Shown: positions 9,585 to 18,899, numbered from the stretch's first letter. The stretch: 64,000 bases of DNA from Rhabdophis nuchalis (GCA_039707465.1 CM077646.1:78640715-78704714); one strand, 5' to 3'. Numbers and translations: made by a program. The notes: generated from the letters alone by a model not told the origin.

Positions 9585-9700
9585 GATTTTCTTGGTTTTC
9601 TCCCCCTTGAAAACGTTTCACTTCTCATGTAAGAAGCTTCTTCAGTTCAGAACTGAATTGAAACTTCTTGGATGAGAAGCGAAATGTTTTCAAGGAAAAG
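9585..9700. ncRNA. Two Penelope-type hammerhead-like motifs in inverted orientation
   Basis: On the minus strand (about 9650-9605), CTGAAGA is followed by a hairpin (AGCTTCT...AGAAGT) and GAAAC. On the plus strand (about 9652-9690) a decayed version has 'cttcttggatgagaagcgaaa'. Such CTGAAGA-hairpin-GAAAC motifs are known in the terminal regions of Penelope-like retroelements. No PLE coding sequence adjoins them here. The motif is minimal and I claim only sequence similarity. Confidence 0.5.
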
Positions 9701-9764
9701 AATAAGAAAATCAATTTGGCTTTTGGGGAAAAAAACTTTGGGCTCACAATGACCTGGTTTGTAA

Positions 9765-10200
9765 TTGTAATTGTATTAGAATTTGTATACCGCCCTTTCT
9801 CCCTTACAGGACTCAGGGCGGTGAACAGGCAATGATAAAAAACAATAATAAAAACATCAATATAAATACCTATGCTAAAAATAAATTAAATACTAAGCCT
9901 GCTCTAAAATGCACAATAAAACCCCAATAAAACCAGATTAAAAAGCTACCCCAGACCGGCCGTACGAAAAAGATGGGTCTTCAGGGCTCGGCGGAACAGG
10001 TGCAGGTCCATAGCTGTGCGGAGGTCAGGGGGCAGGTCGTTCCAGAGGGCAGGAGCTGCCACAGAGAAGGCTCTCCCCCTAGGGGTCATTTATGGCTGAC
10101 GGCACCCTCTCTGTGGGAGTGGACTGGTCGAAGGGAGGTATTTGGTAGGAGGCAGTCTTGCAAGTACCTAGGTCCTAGGATGATTGAGAATCTCATATCA
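9765..10200 (-). mobile_element. L2/L3-type LINE 3' end, older subfamily
   Basis: On the minus strand this contains the RT C-terminal block (a SHREGA-like region, 'SVAAPALWNDLP'-like pieces in broken frames) and a 3' tail 'ccctgagtcctgtaagggag' before TACAAATTCTAATAC. It is homologous to 26008-26587 and to the ends of the copies at 33.0 and 42.8 kb, but more diverged. Confidence 0.75.
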
Positions 10201-10214
10201 GCATTTGTCTGAAA

Positions 10215-11098
10215 TAGCTTTTGTGTTGGTTATTATCAATAAGCAATTGGTTAATGTTTAAAAAGTTTGCAACAAATTGTTGTTAAGACAGGTCGAATTG
10301 AAATCAATAGTTGTGGATTTAAGAGGCACTTCGCTCATAAACAAGCAAATGGACTACATGACAAGTGAGCTTAAGTTAAAATAACATTCATCCTCCACTT
10401 GTTAAAGCAAAAACAACATTCTTTGGCCATATAATCTACAACTTTAGCTTAAAGATTTAAATAATAAACTGTACCAGTTTTGGAATGTAAACGTGACACT
10501 GTTTACATTCAGTAATTTGTTTGTTTGTTCAGTAATTTGTAATTCCTCCGAAAATGTCATGAATCACCAAACCTCAGGAGAAATGGATTCTGAAATTATG
10601 AGAACGCTTGGAACATTTAGCAGATGGTTATTACAATAAATAATAATCAAATATTCATTTGAAGTTATTATGTAATTATCACTTACATTAAATATTTCTC
10701 ATTTTTCATGAAGTTGATAATTTATAAAAAATGTTCATTCCTTTGATGTTCTAGCTCTGTTATGCCTGAAACTCAAATTTAAAAATCTTGACTGAGTGTT
10801 AAAAGAAGGGGTTCAAGGATTCCATGGTGCATGGACTGAGAAGTATGGCATTGTTGATAAATCATTGTGCCTATTGTGCAATGAAACAGATGCCGAACTG
10901 GAATATATAAAGACATTTTGAAACAAATCATCACTGGCCTTTTGGGAAAAAGTGAAGAAGAAAGAAAGGATTATGCCTTTCAGCCACTGTTCCATGAAGG
11001 TAATTAATAACTTCCTTAAATTCTTAAGAAGCCCTACAAATTTAATGTCGGCATTGCTCGTTCCATTGTTCAGAAAGAAAAGACCCTCAGTGAAGGGA
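10215..11098. other. Unassigned AT-rich stretch
   Basis: I see no gene or recognisable repeat. Confidence 0.5.
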
Positions 11099-11106
11099 AT
11101 TTTATT

Positions 11107-11543
11107 CAGGGGTGGGCTTCAAAATTTTTAGCAAGGGGTTCTCTACCCAGTTGTTAGGTGGGCGTGGTCATGGTGGTCATGGTCTGGTCAGCCTCCTGCA
11201 CCACATTGAGGGTGGGGGGAGAGTTTTTGCCTTCCCTGGGCTCCGGAGGCTTTCCTCAGGCCTCCAGGAGGGTAAAAACTGCCTCCCCAGGCTCTGGAAG
11301 CCTCTGGAAATGGGCCCGTTTAAGGCCTTTCCAAACTTCCGGTCGGCCCATTTTTTGCCCTCCCCAAGCCTCCATGCGTGCCCTGCATTTACCTGCATCC
11401 AAAACAGGCAGCGTGGGGACTTCTGGGAGGGGAGGGGTGAGTGGGGCCAGCCAGGAATGGGATTTGGGGGTTCTCCATACTGCACAGAATCTTAGCTAGA
11501 GGTTCTCCCAAACTCCTGCGAACCTCCAGCAGCCCCACTCCTG
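11107..11543. mobile_element. hAT-like MITE, 437 bp, GC-rich interior
   Basis: The ends are CAGGGGTGGGCTTC and CCCCACTCCTG, and a perfect 8-bp duplication ATTTTATT lies at 11099-11106 and 11544-11551. The interior is GC-rich with CCTTCCC/CTCCGGAGGC blocks. Open frames of up to 127 codons inside it overlap on both strands and are not credible genes. Confidence 0.9.
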
Positions 11544-11711
11544 ATTTTATTAAAGAAACTCTTCTAAATTGTGCGCCTTTTTGTTTCAAGATTCGAAATA
11601 TGCTTAACAAAAACATAAAATAAATATGCTATTATTAATCATATTTCTGATTTACCAAGCAGGAGAAATACCATTAAAGATCTCTGACACACAACATTCA
11701 ATTAAAAGAAT

Positions 11712-11715
<4 letters not shown>

Positions 11716-11766
<51 letters not shown>

Positions 11767-11772
11767 CAACAA

Positions 11773-11819
<47 letters not shown>

Positions 11820-11838
11820 ACAACAGCAACAACAACAG
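11716..11838. repeat. Trinucleotide array (AAT)n-(AAC)n-(AGCAAC)n
   Basis: A pure AAT run passes into AAC and then into AGC/AAC units. A 5'-truncated R4-type fragment begins exactly where the array ends. Confidence 0.9.
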
Positions 11839-12205
11839 CCTGATCAGTGGGTGGAGTAAAATTTCACAAACTGACTACCTACAATGCCATGACTGCATTG
11901 CTAAGATCATTCACTGGAAATTGTGCCAGAAGTTTGGATTTGAGTACAGCAAAAACCACTGGGAATATCAGGTTGAGAGAGTTTTAGAGAATGAGAAAGT
12001 CAAGAACTTGTGGCACTTCAGAATTCAGACTGACAGGCACTTGTCCTACAACACACCTGATATAACAATAATTGAAAAGAAAAAAGTATGGTTCGTTGAC
12101 ATTGCGATATCTGGTGATGCACGAATTGAAAATAAGCAGCAAGAAAAAACCACAAAATAAAGGGACTTGCAAATTGAAGTTGAGCGACTGTGGAAAAAGA
12201 AAAAG
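11839..12205 (+). mobile_element. R4-type LINE fragment 1, left part
   Basis: The sequence from 'tgatcagtgggtgga' on matches 15176-15530 closely and encodes the restriction-like endonuclease region ('HLSYNTPDITIIEKKK', 'WFVDIAISGD') in plus frames. It is interrupted at 12205 by a half-L1 element and resumes at about 14168. The PD...D spacing fits the C-terminal endonuclease of R4/Dong-type non-LTR elements. Confidence 0.75.
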
Positions 12206-14163
12206 AGTTCCGGTTCCGGCTCCAGCGGCGACGGGCGAGCCTAGCGCTCGCTCGCCGCTTTGTTGCCTTTTCTGCCCCCCCACGGGGGCGAGACATCCGG
12301 TTACCGGAGGTCTCCCGTAGGGTCGGCTCGGAGGAGACGTTCTTCCTCACGGCGGTGGGGAGAACGCTCCCCTCCGCGACCTAGGTGAGGAGGAACATGC
12401 TGCGGGGGGTTCTCACTTTAATGCAGAGGGCTGAGCGGAGAGGTCGGAAGGTCTGCCGAGGCTTCAGCTGCAAGGGAGAGTGAGTGTTAAAAAAGACTTT
12501 TTTTTCCTTGCTGCCAGCCAGGCTGAACAGACTGGGAGGGGGGTGTTTGTTTCAAAAAAAAAACCTCGGACTTAAGCGGCACTTTAAAATGGCTTCTCTG
12601 GAAGAGAAAGCGGAAATCTTAAATCCGGACTGTCTTTAACAAGGGAAAGTGGTGTGCAGCTACTTGCAACATTGTTTCTAGGTCTGGCTGGATAAAAAAA
12701 AATATTTTTCTACTCTCTCCTCTGGGCTCTGAGATGGGCGGTGGAAGGTGGCTTTTCTTTGTCCCTGCCTGACTATTTCAACTATGGAAAATTCCCAGCG
12801 TCTCTTCACAATTGGGATTCTCTCTGGATATTGATGAAGATTTTTTTTTCTTGCTGGATTTGTGATTTCCTTTCTGGAGTACCTTCGCTATTATAACTAT
12901 TGAGTTGGAAAATTGTCTCTCTCTTGGTTCCTGAATTTTACAACGTTTCAACCTTGATCAGAACTTTTGGCTCCCGGTTAGTCTCACCAACCCCACCCTG
13001 AAAACGCCATTTTGGTGGCATTGACTTTAACAGTTAATCATGGCTCAAGAAACAGCACTGGCAAGCTTAGAACAACGGATGGCTTCTCTTGAAACTGTTA
13101 TACAAACTTTGGTAAACGAAATTCAGGCCCAGAGGGCAGAAAACATCAATTTCAAGAAGGAGCTATTGGAGACACGGAAGCAAGTGCTGGAAAACACACA
13201 GAAGACTGAAGAATTGGAAGGGGGGTTGGTGGGGGTTAAGGGAGAGATTAAAAATGTTATTAAAGAGGTTGGGGAAACAAATGGGCATGTGTCTAGGATA
13301 GATATGGAAAGAATGACATATTTTTTGAGATTTCAGAACGTTCTTGAGGAATCTGGTGAATGCCTCCCTGATCTTATGAGCACAATTTTAGCAGACTATT
13401 TACAAAAACCTAAAGATGAGATCAGGGGGGACATTGACCTAGCCTACAGAATTAACTCAGCATATGCCAGGATAAATGAAGTGCCTAGAGAGATACATGT
13501 GAAATTTGTTAGAAGGTCAACCAGAGAGGAAATCCTGAAAGTGCAGAGAGGTAGTCCATTAATCTATCAACAAAAAGAGGTTGCTATCTTGAAGCAGATC
13601 CCTAGAAAGATTCGAGAAGCAAGGAGGAAATTTTCCTTCTTGTCTAAAATTTTATTTGATCATGGGATTTGGTTCAAGTGGGTGACACCCGAAGGGATGC
13701 TGGTGTTCTGGGAAGGAGGAAGAGTGAGGATTAAAACAGTTGCTGAGACGGAAGCCTTTCTTAAAAAACATTCCTCTGCCCTGGGGGAAGATCCAGGGGG
13801 GACGGAGGGGGCCACGGCCCCGCCCGCTGGGGGCCAGGGAGGAGAAAAAGAAGATACAATAGCCAAAAGACTTAGATCGAAAAAATAACTTTGCCTTGAT
13901 TTTTCTGAACAATTTTGCATAATATTTGTATCTGGATTTTTTGTAAATGTCTGACAGCATGGAACTGAGAATTTAGGTATATGTACTAGCTTTTACCTTG
14001 TAGTGTTATGAAAAATGTTTTTTTTTGTTATTTTTTTTATTGTGTATTTTGAGGTCTCGGAAGGGCCGACGACTCTGACGTGAATGCTCTCAAAATTTCT
14101 TTGTATCCCTTACCCCACCCTATAGAAAAGATGTAAAACCAATAAAACTTTTTCAATATAAAA
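12206..14163 (+). mobile_element. Half-L1 (ORF1-only L1-like retrotransposon), copy 1
   Basis: The element begins AGTTCCGGTTCCGG and ends CCAATAAAACTTTTTCAATATA plus a short A-rich tail. The order is a GC-rich 5' UTR (about 830 bp), a 282-codon ORF1 and a 270-bp 3' UTR, with no ORF2. It is inserted into an R4 fragment; the paralogous R4 copy at about 15528 shows the uninterrupted sequence. An A-rich duplication (AAAAGAAA) is visible on both sides. It has the same two ends as copy 2 at 44656-46637, so the ORF1-only structure is a family property. Confidence 0.8.
13040..13888 (+). CDS. L1 ORF1p-like RNA-binding protein of half-L1 copy 1 (282 aa)
   Basis: The predicted protein has an N-terminal coiled coil (about residues 5-85, with regular leucine/isoleucine heptads such as LEQRMASLETVIQTL). 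An RRM-like region follows (about 90-165), containing 'PREIHVKFVRRSTREEIL'. The C-terminal domain (about 170-250) is basic and contains 'YQQKEVAILKQIPRKIRE', 'FDHGIWFKWVTPEG' and 'AFLKKHSS'. It ends in a Gly/Pro-rich tail and a basic end, RLRSKK. This is the layout of L1 ORF1p, a trimeric nucleic-acid chaperone that packages element RNA. The start has an A at -3 (atcATGG) and is the first ATG in frame. The frame is intact. The length equals that of copy 2 (282 aa), and residue changes concentrate in the coiled coil. No ORF2 follows, so it would depend on another L1 for reverse transcription. Confidence 0.85.
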   Translation: MAQETALASLEQRMASLETVIQTLVNEIQAQRAENINFKKELLETRKQVLENTQKTEELEGGLVGVKGEIKNVIKEVGETNGHVSRIDMERMTYFLRFQNVLEESGECLPDLMSTILADYLQKPKDEIRGDIDLAYRINSAYARINEVPREIHVKFVRRSTREEILKVQRGSPLIYQQKEVAILKQIPRKIREARRKFSFLSKILFDHGIWFKWVTPEGMLVFWEGGRVRIKTVAETEAFLKKHSSALGEDPGGTEGATAPPAGGQGGEKEDTIAKRLRSKK

Positions 14164-14167
14164 GAAA

Positions 14168-14402
14168 TCATCTGTTGTCGCGATTGTAAATGGAGCCCTT
14201 GGAGCAATACCTAAAGGGCTACCTCGATATTTGGAAATTCTAAATTTACCAGACTTGAACATTCTGACTCTACAAAGGGCCACCCTGCTTGGAACAGCTT
14301 CTATCCTCTGATGTTACCTTAACAATTCTTAGGTCCTTGGTTAGGACTTGAAATGTTGAGCTACCAACTAGCCCCAAAGGCTGTGAGTCTCACTAAAGAT
14401 TA
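14168..14402 (+). mobile_element. R4-type LINE fragment 1, right part and 3' UTR
   Basis: This continues the R4 frame with 'attgtaaatggagccct' (VNGAL, aligned to VIGALGAIP in copy 2) and a 3' UTR ending 'ctcactaaagattaaca', followed by (AAT)n. It matches 15545-15775. Confidence 0.75.
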
Positions 14403-14403
14403 A

Positions 14404-14404
14404 C

Positions 14405-14473
<69 letters not shown>

Positions 14474-14502
14474 TTGATGATGATGATGATGATGATGATG
14501 CA
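14404..14502. repeat. Trinucleotide array (AAT)n-(GAT)n
   Basis: The array lies between the 3' end of R4 fragment 1 and the 5' truncation point of fragment 2. Confidence 0.9.
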
Positions 14503-15784
14503 TAATAAAGTCAAGGAATTAACTTCAACCAAGTACATTCGACAAATCCGCAAGATATTAAAGTCCAAATTGAGTGGAGGAAACATCATAAAAGCCATAA
14601 ATACCTGGCTATACCTGTGATTCGATACTCTGCAGGAATAATTGGCTGGACCCAGATGGAGTTGGACAATTTGGACAGAAAAATGAGGAAGCTTATGACA
14701 ATGAATCATGCTTTGCACCCTAAAAGTGATGTTGACTAATTATATCTACCAAGAGCAGAAGGTGGTTGAGGACTCCTACAAGTAAAGCAGACTGTGGAAG
14801 AAGAAAGACACAGCTTGAATGATTATATCCAGAAAAGTGAAGAACCAATGATTAAGGAAGTAAATAAAGGAGGCCTTTTAAAGCAACTAAGTCAAAAGCT
14901 GAATATAAGAAAGAAGTAATTGAGAAACGAGCTGAAAATTGGAAAAGAAAACCTATGCATAGCCAATACTTGAAAAGTATTGAAGGCAAAACTGACCAAA
15001 AACTAACTTGGAATTGGTTAAGATCGGGAGTACTGAAAAAAGAAACAGAAGGCTTTATTTTGGCAGCTCAAGAACAAGCCTTAGCCACAAACTGCATGAA
15101 GGCAAAAATTCAACATGTTACCACCAACAGCAAATGTTGCCTCTGTAATAAGAAAGATGAGACAGTTGACCACCTGATCAGTGGGTGCAGCAAAATTTCA
15201 CAAACTGACTACCTACAATGCCATGACTGCATTGCTGAGATCATTCACTGGAAATTGTGCCAGAGGTTTGGATTTGAGTACAGCAAAAATCACTGGGAAC
15301 ATCAGGTTGAGAAAGTTTTAGAGAATGAGAAAGCCAAGATTTTGTGGGACTTCAGAATTCAGACTGACAGGCACTTGTCCTACAACACACCTGATATAAC
15401 AATAATTGAAAAGAAAAAAGTATGGTTCGTTGACATTGCAATACCTGGTGATGCACGAATTGAAAATAAGCAGCAAGAAAAAATCACAAAATACCAGGAC
15501 TTGCAAATTGAAGTTGAGCAACTGTGGAAGAGAAAGTTGTGTGTTGTCCCAATTGTGATTGGAGCTCTTGGAGCAATACCTAGGGGACTGCCTCGCTATG
15601 TGGAGGTTCTAGGTTTGCCGGACTTGAGCATTCTGACTCTACAAAGGGCCACCCTGCTTGGAACAGCTTATATCCTCTGACGTTACCTTGACAGTTCTTA
15701 GGTTCTTGGTTAGGACTCGAGCTGTTGAGCTACCAACCAGCCCCAAAGGCTGTGAATCTCACCAAAGATTAACGACAGAATAAT
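14503..15784 (+). mobile_element. R4-type LINE fragment 2 (RT end, zinc knuckle, endonuclease)
   Basis: A 5'-truncated copy with a broken RT C-terminal part ('YSAGIIGWTQMELD', then 'LYLPRAEGG') followed by an open 241-codon frame and a 3' UTR. The LYLPR.EGG-type block, CCHC motif and PD..D nuclease order matches R2/R4-type elements rather than APE-type LINEs. It is bounded on both sides by trinucleotide repeats, as expected for Dong/R4-like elements that use TAA-type repeats as targets. Confidence 0.75.
14955..15680 (+). CDS. R4-type ORF C-terminal piece: CCHC knuckle and restriction-like endonuclease (241 aa)
   Basis: This open frame is the C-terminal part of a larger element protein, with the 5' part broken upstream. 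A zinc knuckle C-x2-C-x8-H-x4-C (residues about 60-77, 'CCLCNKK..ETVDHLISGC') is followed by the restriction-like endonuclease core 'HLSYNTPDITI', 12 residues to the next acid ('WFVDIAIPGD'), and a conserved lysine/glutamine stretch (ENKQQEKITKYQDL). The end 'VPIVIGALGAIPRGL' and 'QRATLLGTAYIL' is shared with fragments 1 and 3. In R2/R4 elements this domain nicks the target to prime reverse transcription. The start ATG is simply the first in the frame and is not a true initiation site. Probably not expressed. Confidence 0.7.
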   Translation: MHSQYLKSIEGKTDQKLTWNWLRSGVLKKETEGFILAAQEQALATNCMKAKIQHVTTNSKCCLCNKKDETVDHLISGCSKISQTDYLQCHDCIAEIIHWKLCQRFGFEYSKNHWEHQVEKVLENEKAKILWDFRIQTDRHLSYNTPDITIIEKKKVWFVDIAIPGDARIENKQQEKITKYQDLQIEVEQLWKRKLCVVPIVIGALGAIPRGLPRYVEVLGLPDLSILTLQRATLLGTAYIL

Positions 15785-15834
<50 letters not shown>

Positions 15835-15835
15835 A
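15781..15835. repeat. (AAC)n array between two R4 fragments
   Basis: An ATAATAAC start passes into pure AAC; R4 fragment 3 begins immediately after it. Confidence 0.9.
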
Positions 15836-16290
15836 CAGATCGTCATTTGGAGCACAACACACCAGATATCGTGGTTGTAGGGGGCCAAAGTTTACAGTTT
15901 ATTGATATCGCTGTTCTTGGAGATGCCAGAGTCAAAGAAAAAGAACTAGAAAAAATAATGAAATATCGCGACCTGGCTATCAAAACTACACGGCTATGGA
16001 TGAAGCATGTAATAGTGATACCCATAGTCATCGGGGCACTTGGCACCACATCCAAGAATTTTACAAGATACATCAACAAATTGCAGCTTCCTACAATAAC
16101 ACCAGTGGAACTGCAAAAAACACTACTTGGAACATCTTATATTTTAAGAATGTACTTGGTTGATACCTAGGATGCTGGCAGCAAACCATATCAACCATTA
16201 GCACCAGTCAATGGAATTTGTAATGCATTTTTAAATGTTCAGTTGGCTGAGTTTCATGTTTAATGAATAAAGTAAATAATAACAACAATA
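15836..16290 (+). mobile_element. R4-type LINE fragment 3, a different subfamily
   Basis: The frame 15847-16170 (107 codons) encodes 'HNTPDIVVVGG', 'FIDIAVLGDARV' and 'VIPIVIGALGTTSKNF', ending 'LLGTSYILR'. These positions match the endonuclease end of fragment 2 but the sequence is well diverged. The 3' UTR ends in an AATAACAACAATAATAATG tail. It starts directly at the (AAC)n array, so it is truncated within the nuclease. Confidence 0.75.
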
Positions 16291-16379
16291 ATAATGTAAA
16301 TGTTTTTCAAATTATCTTGACAAAATTACTGGTGTCACCTCATGAGCTTGGTTGGCCTTTATTGCTAGATTTTCTGATG

Positions 16380-17250
16380 GTCAGACAATGAAACAGCAGT
16401 TGGTAAAGCTAGCAACAATGTCCACGACATAAGCATTGATATGCCCAAAGATGTCACTTTGGCCACAGATGTGGGCACCCAATATAATGTGAAAAATGGG
16501 TTGGATTTGTGAAAACATTTATGGACATCCAGTTGTGCGACTGCATTGCATAATCTCCCAGGAGTCGTTGTGTGCCACGGCAGGATTCACAGAACCCCAT
16601 GATGTAATGACAATTGCAACAAAAATAGTGGATTTAGTAGCTGCTTGACCCCCTCACAACTAAGAATTCTCTGCAGCATTGCAGGAAGTTGGTATCAATG
16701 TACAGAGGACTGCTGGTGCATAACAATGTGAGGTACTTGAGCTGAGGAAAAGTCCTTAAAAGATTTGTGGAGTGTTACAAAGAAACTAAGTTATTACCGT
16801 ATGCCGAGAATAAAGATTTGGAACAGTTTCCTCAGCTCAGTGATTATACATGAGTCAGCACACTGACCTGTTTTACAGACCTCTTGGTTCATATAAATGA
16901 AGGGAGCTTAAAAATTACAAGGTTTTGGCAAAGTATTGACATTATGTTTCGATACAAAAAGCTTTTGAAACTAAGTTTTCAAACAAGATACGGAGATTAG
17001 AATGTACATTTTTCTCCATTAAAGAAGTATTTTGCAGAGGTCAGCTGGGATTTGCAAAATGAAATGAAGCCTTGCATATAAATACCAGCCCATTTTAAAC
17101 TCAATAATTGATCGGTTTTCTGGAAGGTTTAATCAATTCAGAAGTTTAGAGCAGACAATTAAAACAAGTAAGTATCCGGATGTACTAGTTGACATGATTA
17201 TGGAATTAAATGATTTCCAATGGCTACAAATTGAAGGATTAGAGCTGTGG
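16380..17250 (+). pseudogene. hAT-type transposase fossil
   Basis: Broken plus-strand frames give 'VHNNVRYLS.GKVLKRFVEC', then 'CFTDLLVHIN', 'QSIDIMF', 'FAEVSWDLQNEMKP' and '[13 protein letters not shown]'. This order resembles the RNase H-like and C-terminal parts of hAT transposases and their ZBED/FAM200-type domesticated relatives (VRWLSRG.VL.RV block, then helical LN-rich region). Stops and frameshifts are frequent, so it is dead. It is too diverged to be the source of the young MITEs in the window. The family call rests on motif order only. Confidence 0.55.
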
Positions 17251-17294
17251 TTAGCAAGAGTTTCAGGTTTGTTGGTTTGTTTGTTTTCTATGTT

Positions 17295-17485
17295 GTGTTA
17301 TGCATTTATGAACACGCAACACAGGAGAACAAACCCATCAGGCCAAGATTAAGCAGTCCATTTGCATTTTTAAAAAGCCACTCTTTTAAAGACAGCAATG
17401 TCCACATTTTGGACAGAGAGAACCACTGGTTTAAAAGAGAGGTCAAAGAGGCCATCTATTTCAAAATTGAACAGCCCTCTCTCAA
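17295..17485 (+). pseudogene. Penelope-like element C terminus, left part
   Basis: The plus frame reads '[20 protein letters not shown]' and '[15 protein letters not shown]', a block I associate with the GIY-YIG-type C-terminal region of Penelope-like elements. The frame is then interrupted by a CR1 3' end (about 17486-18065) and resumes at 18066. Confidence 0.6.
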
Positions 17486-18065
17486 CAAGGGGAAAGGATC
17501 AAGATCAAGATCACGTGAAGTGTTAATATCACTTTATAATGCCTTGGTGAGGCCACACTTGGAATACTGCATTCAGTTTTGGTCGCCATGATGTAGAAAA
17601 GATGTGGAGACTCTAGAAAGAGTGCAGAGAAGAGCAACAAAGATGATTAGGGGACGGGAGGCTAAAACATATGAGGAACGGTTGCAGGAACTGGCTATGT
17701 CTAGTTTAATGAAAAGAAGGACTAGGGGAGACATGATAGCAGTGTTCCAATATCTCATGGGTTGCCACAAAGAAGAGGGAGTCAAGCTATTCTCCAAGGC
17801 ACCTGAGGGCAGAACAAGAAGCAATGGGTGGAAACTAATCAAGGAGAAAAGCAACTTAGAACTGAGGAGAAATTTCCTGACAGTTAGGACAATTAATCAG
17901 TGGAACAGCTTGCCTCCAGAAGTTGTGAATGCCCCAACACTGCAAGTCTTTAAGAAGATGTTGGATAGCCATTTGTCTGAAACGGTATAGGGTTTCCTGC
18001 CTGGACAGGCAGTTGGACTAGATGACCTCCAAGGTCCCTTCCAACTCTGCTATTGTATTGTATTG
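17486..18065 (+). mobile_element. CR1 LINE 3' end
   Basis: It encodes the typical CR1 RT C terminus ('[17 protein letters not shown]', one in-frame stop, then 'METLERVQRRATKMIRG', 'MKRRTRGDMIAVFQYL', 'NQWNSLPPEVVNA') and ends in the diagnostic CR1 3' sequence 'tggactagatgacctccaag' plus (TATTG)n. It is inserted in a Penelope-like element. The 128-codon frame at 17604-17990 is nearly the whole C-terminal segment. Confidence 0.9.
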
Positions 18066-18320
18066 ATATGGCATCATCTATCTCCAGTCTACAACACAGT
18101 CCTTTCAACAGTTCCAAGAATGCTCCATGCCCATTTGTACTATTCAGCTGGCCCTGAGGAGACAGACAAACTTCCAAGTGGCCTCAATGACTCTCTAAAA
18201 AGAAATACAAATGACCAGCTGTCTGCAAGGAATATAAATCCTTCTATTCCCCACCATCCAATCAGAGCTGAAGAAGCTTCTTGGCTGACAAGTAAAACAT
18301 CTTCACAGTTACCTGTGAGT
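18066..18320 (+). pseudogene. Penelope-like element, right part, with decayed hammerhead-like motif
   Basis: 'HHLSPVYNTVLSTVPRMLH' continues the Penelope-like C terminus broken at 17485. At about 18266-18303 the sequence CTGAAGA, a hairpin-like 'agcttcttggctgacaagt' and AAAAC follows the PLE hammerhead pattern, but the GAAAC has become AAAAC and stem II is mispaired. Confidence 0.6.
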
Positions 18321-18369
18321 AGCCTTTTGAAAAAGCACATTTTCAACAACCATGATATGGATGACTGAG

Positions 18370-18895
18370 AATCTCCATGGACAATGTGTTCCTTGCTTTT
18401 TTTTTTAGTTTAGTCCAAAATTTCTATTACAAGTAGGGTATTTTAATGCATTATTTTAAGTCCAATTATTAGTGAGCATATTGTTATTTGTATGGAAGTC
18501 ACTGAATTTTCTTTTACGTTTTCTTTCTGTGTACGTTTGCATAATTATGATTTCCCTCCTTCTAATCAATCATGCTGTATGAAGCTGATTTTAATAATGA
18601 AAGTGGTTTAATAATGAATCTATTTTTTTCATTATTATTATTTTACATGTGTCTGAATTTGTTTTTCATTTTTGTAATTATTTGACATTTCTGTACATAA
18701 CACTACACATGGGTATATTGTATTTTTTTTTTAAATTGACTACGTAAAGAACTATTTCTCTTTCATTTGGTTGTGTGTATGACACGTTCACCGAGCCTAG
18801 TTCGGCATTTTCTGAATGTTTTTCATCACTGGCTTAACAGGACTCTGGATATGTCAATGACTTTGTACGCCAGATAATTTAGAGATGCTCTGAAA
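18370..18895. other. Unassigned AT-rich stretch
   Basis: I see nothing recognisable. Confidence 0.5.
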
Positions 18896-18899
18896 AATG

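Noticed and set aside
11112..11616. Overlapping frames up to 127 codons on both strands
   Set aside because: They lie inside a GC-rich hAT-like MITE with a perfect 8-bp duplication, so they are by-products of composition.
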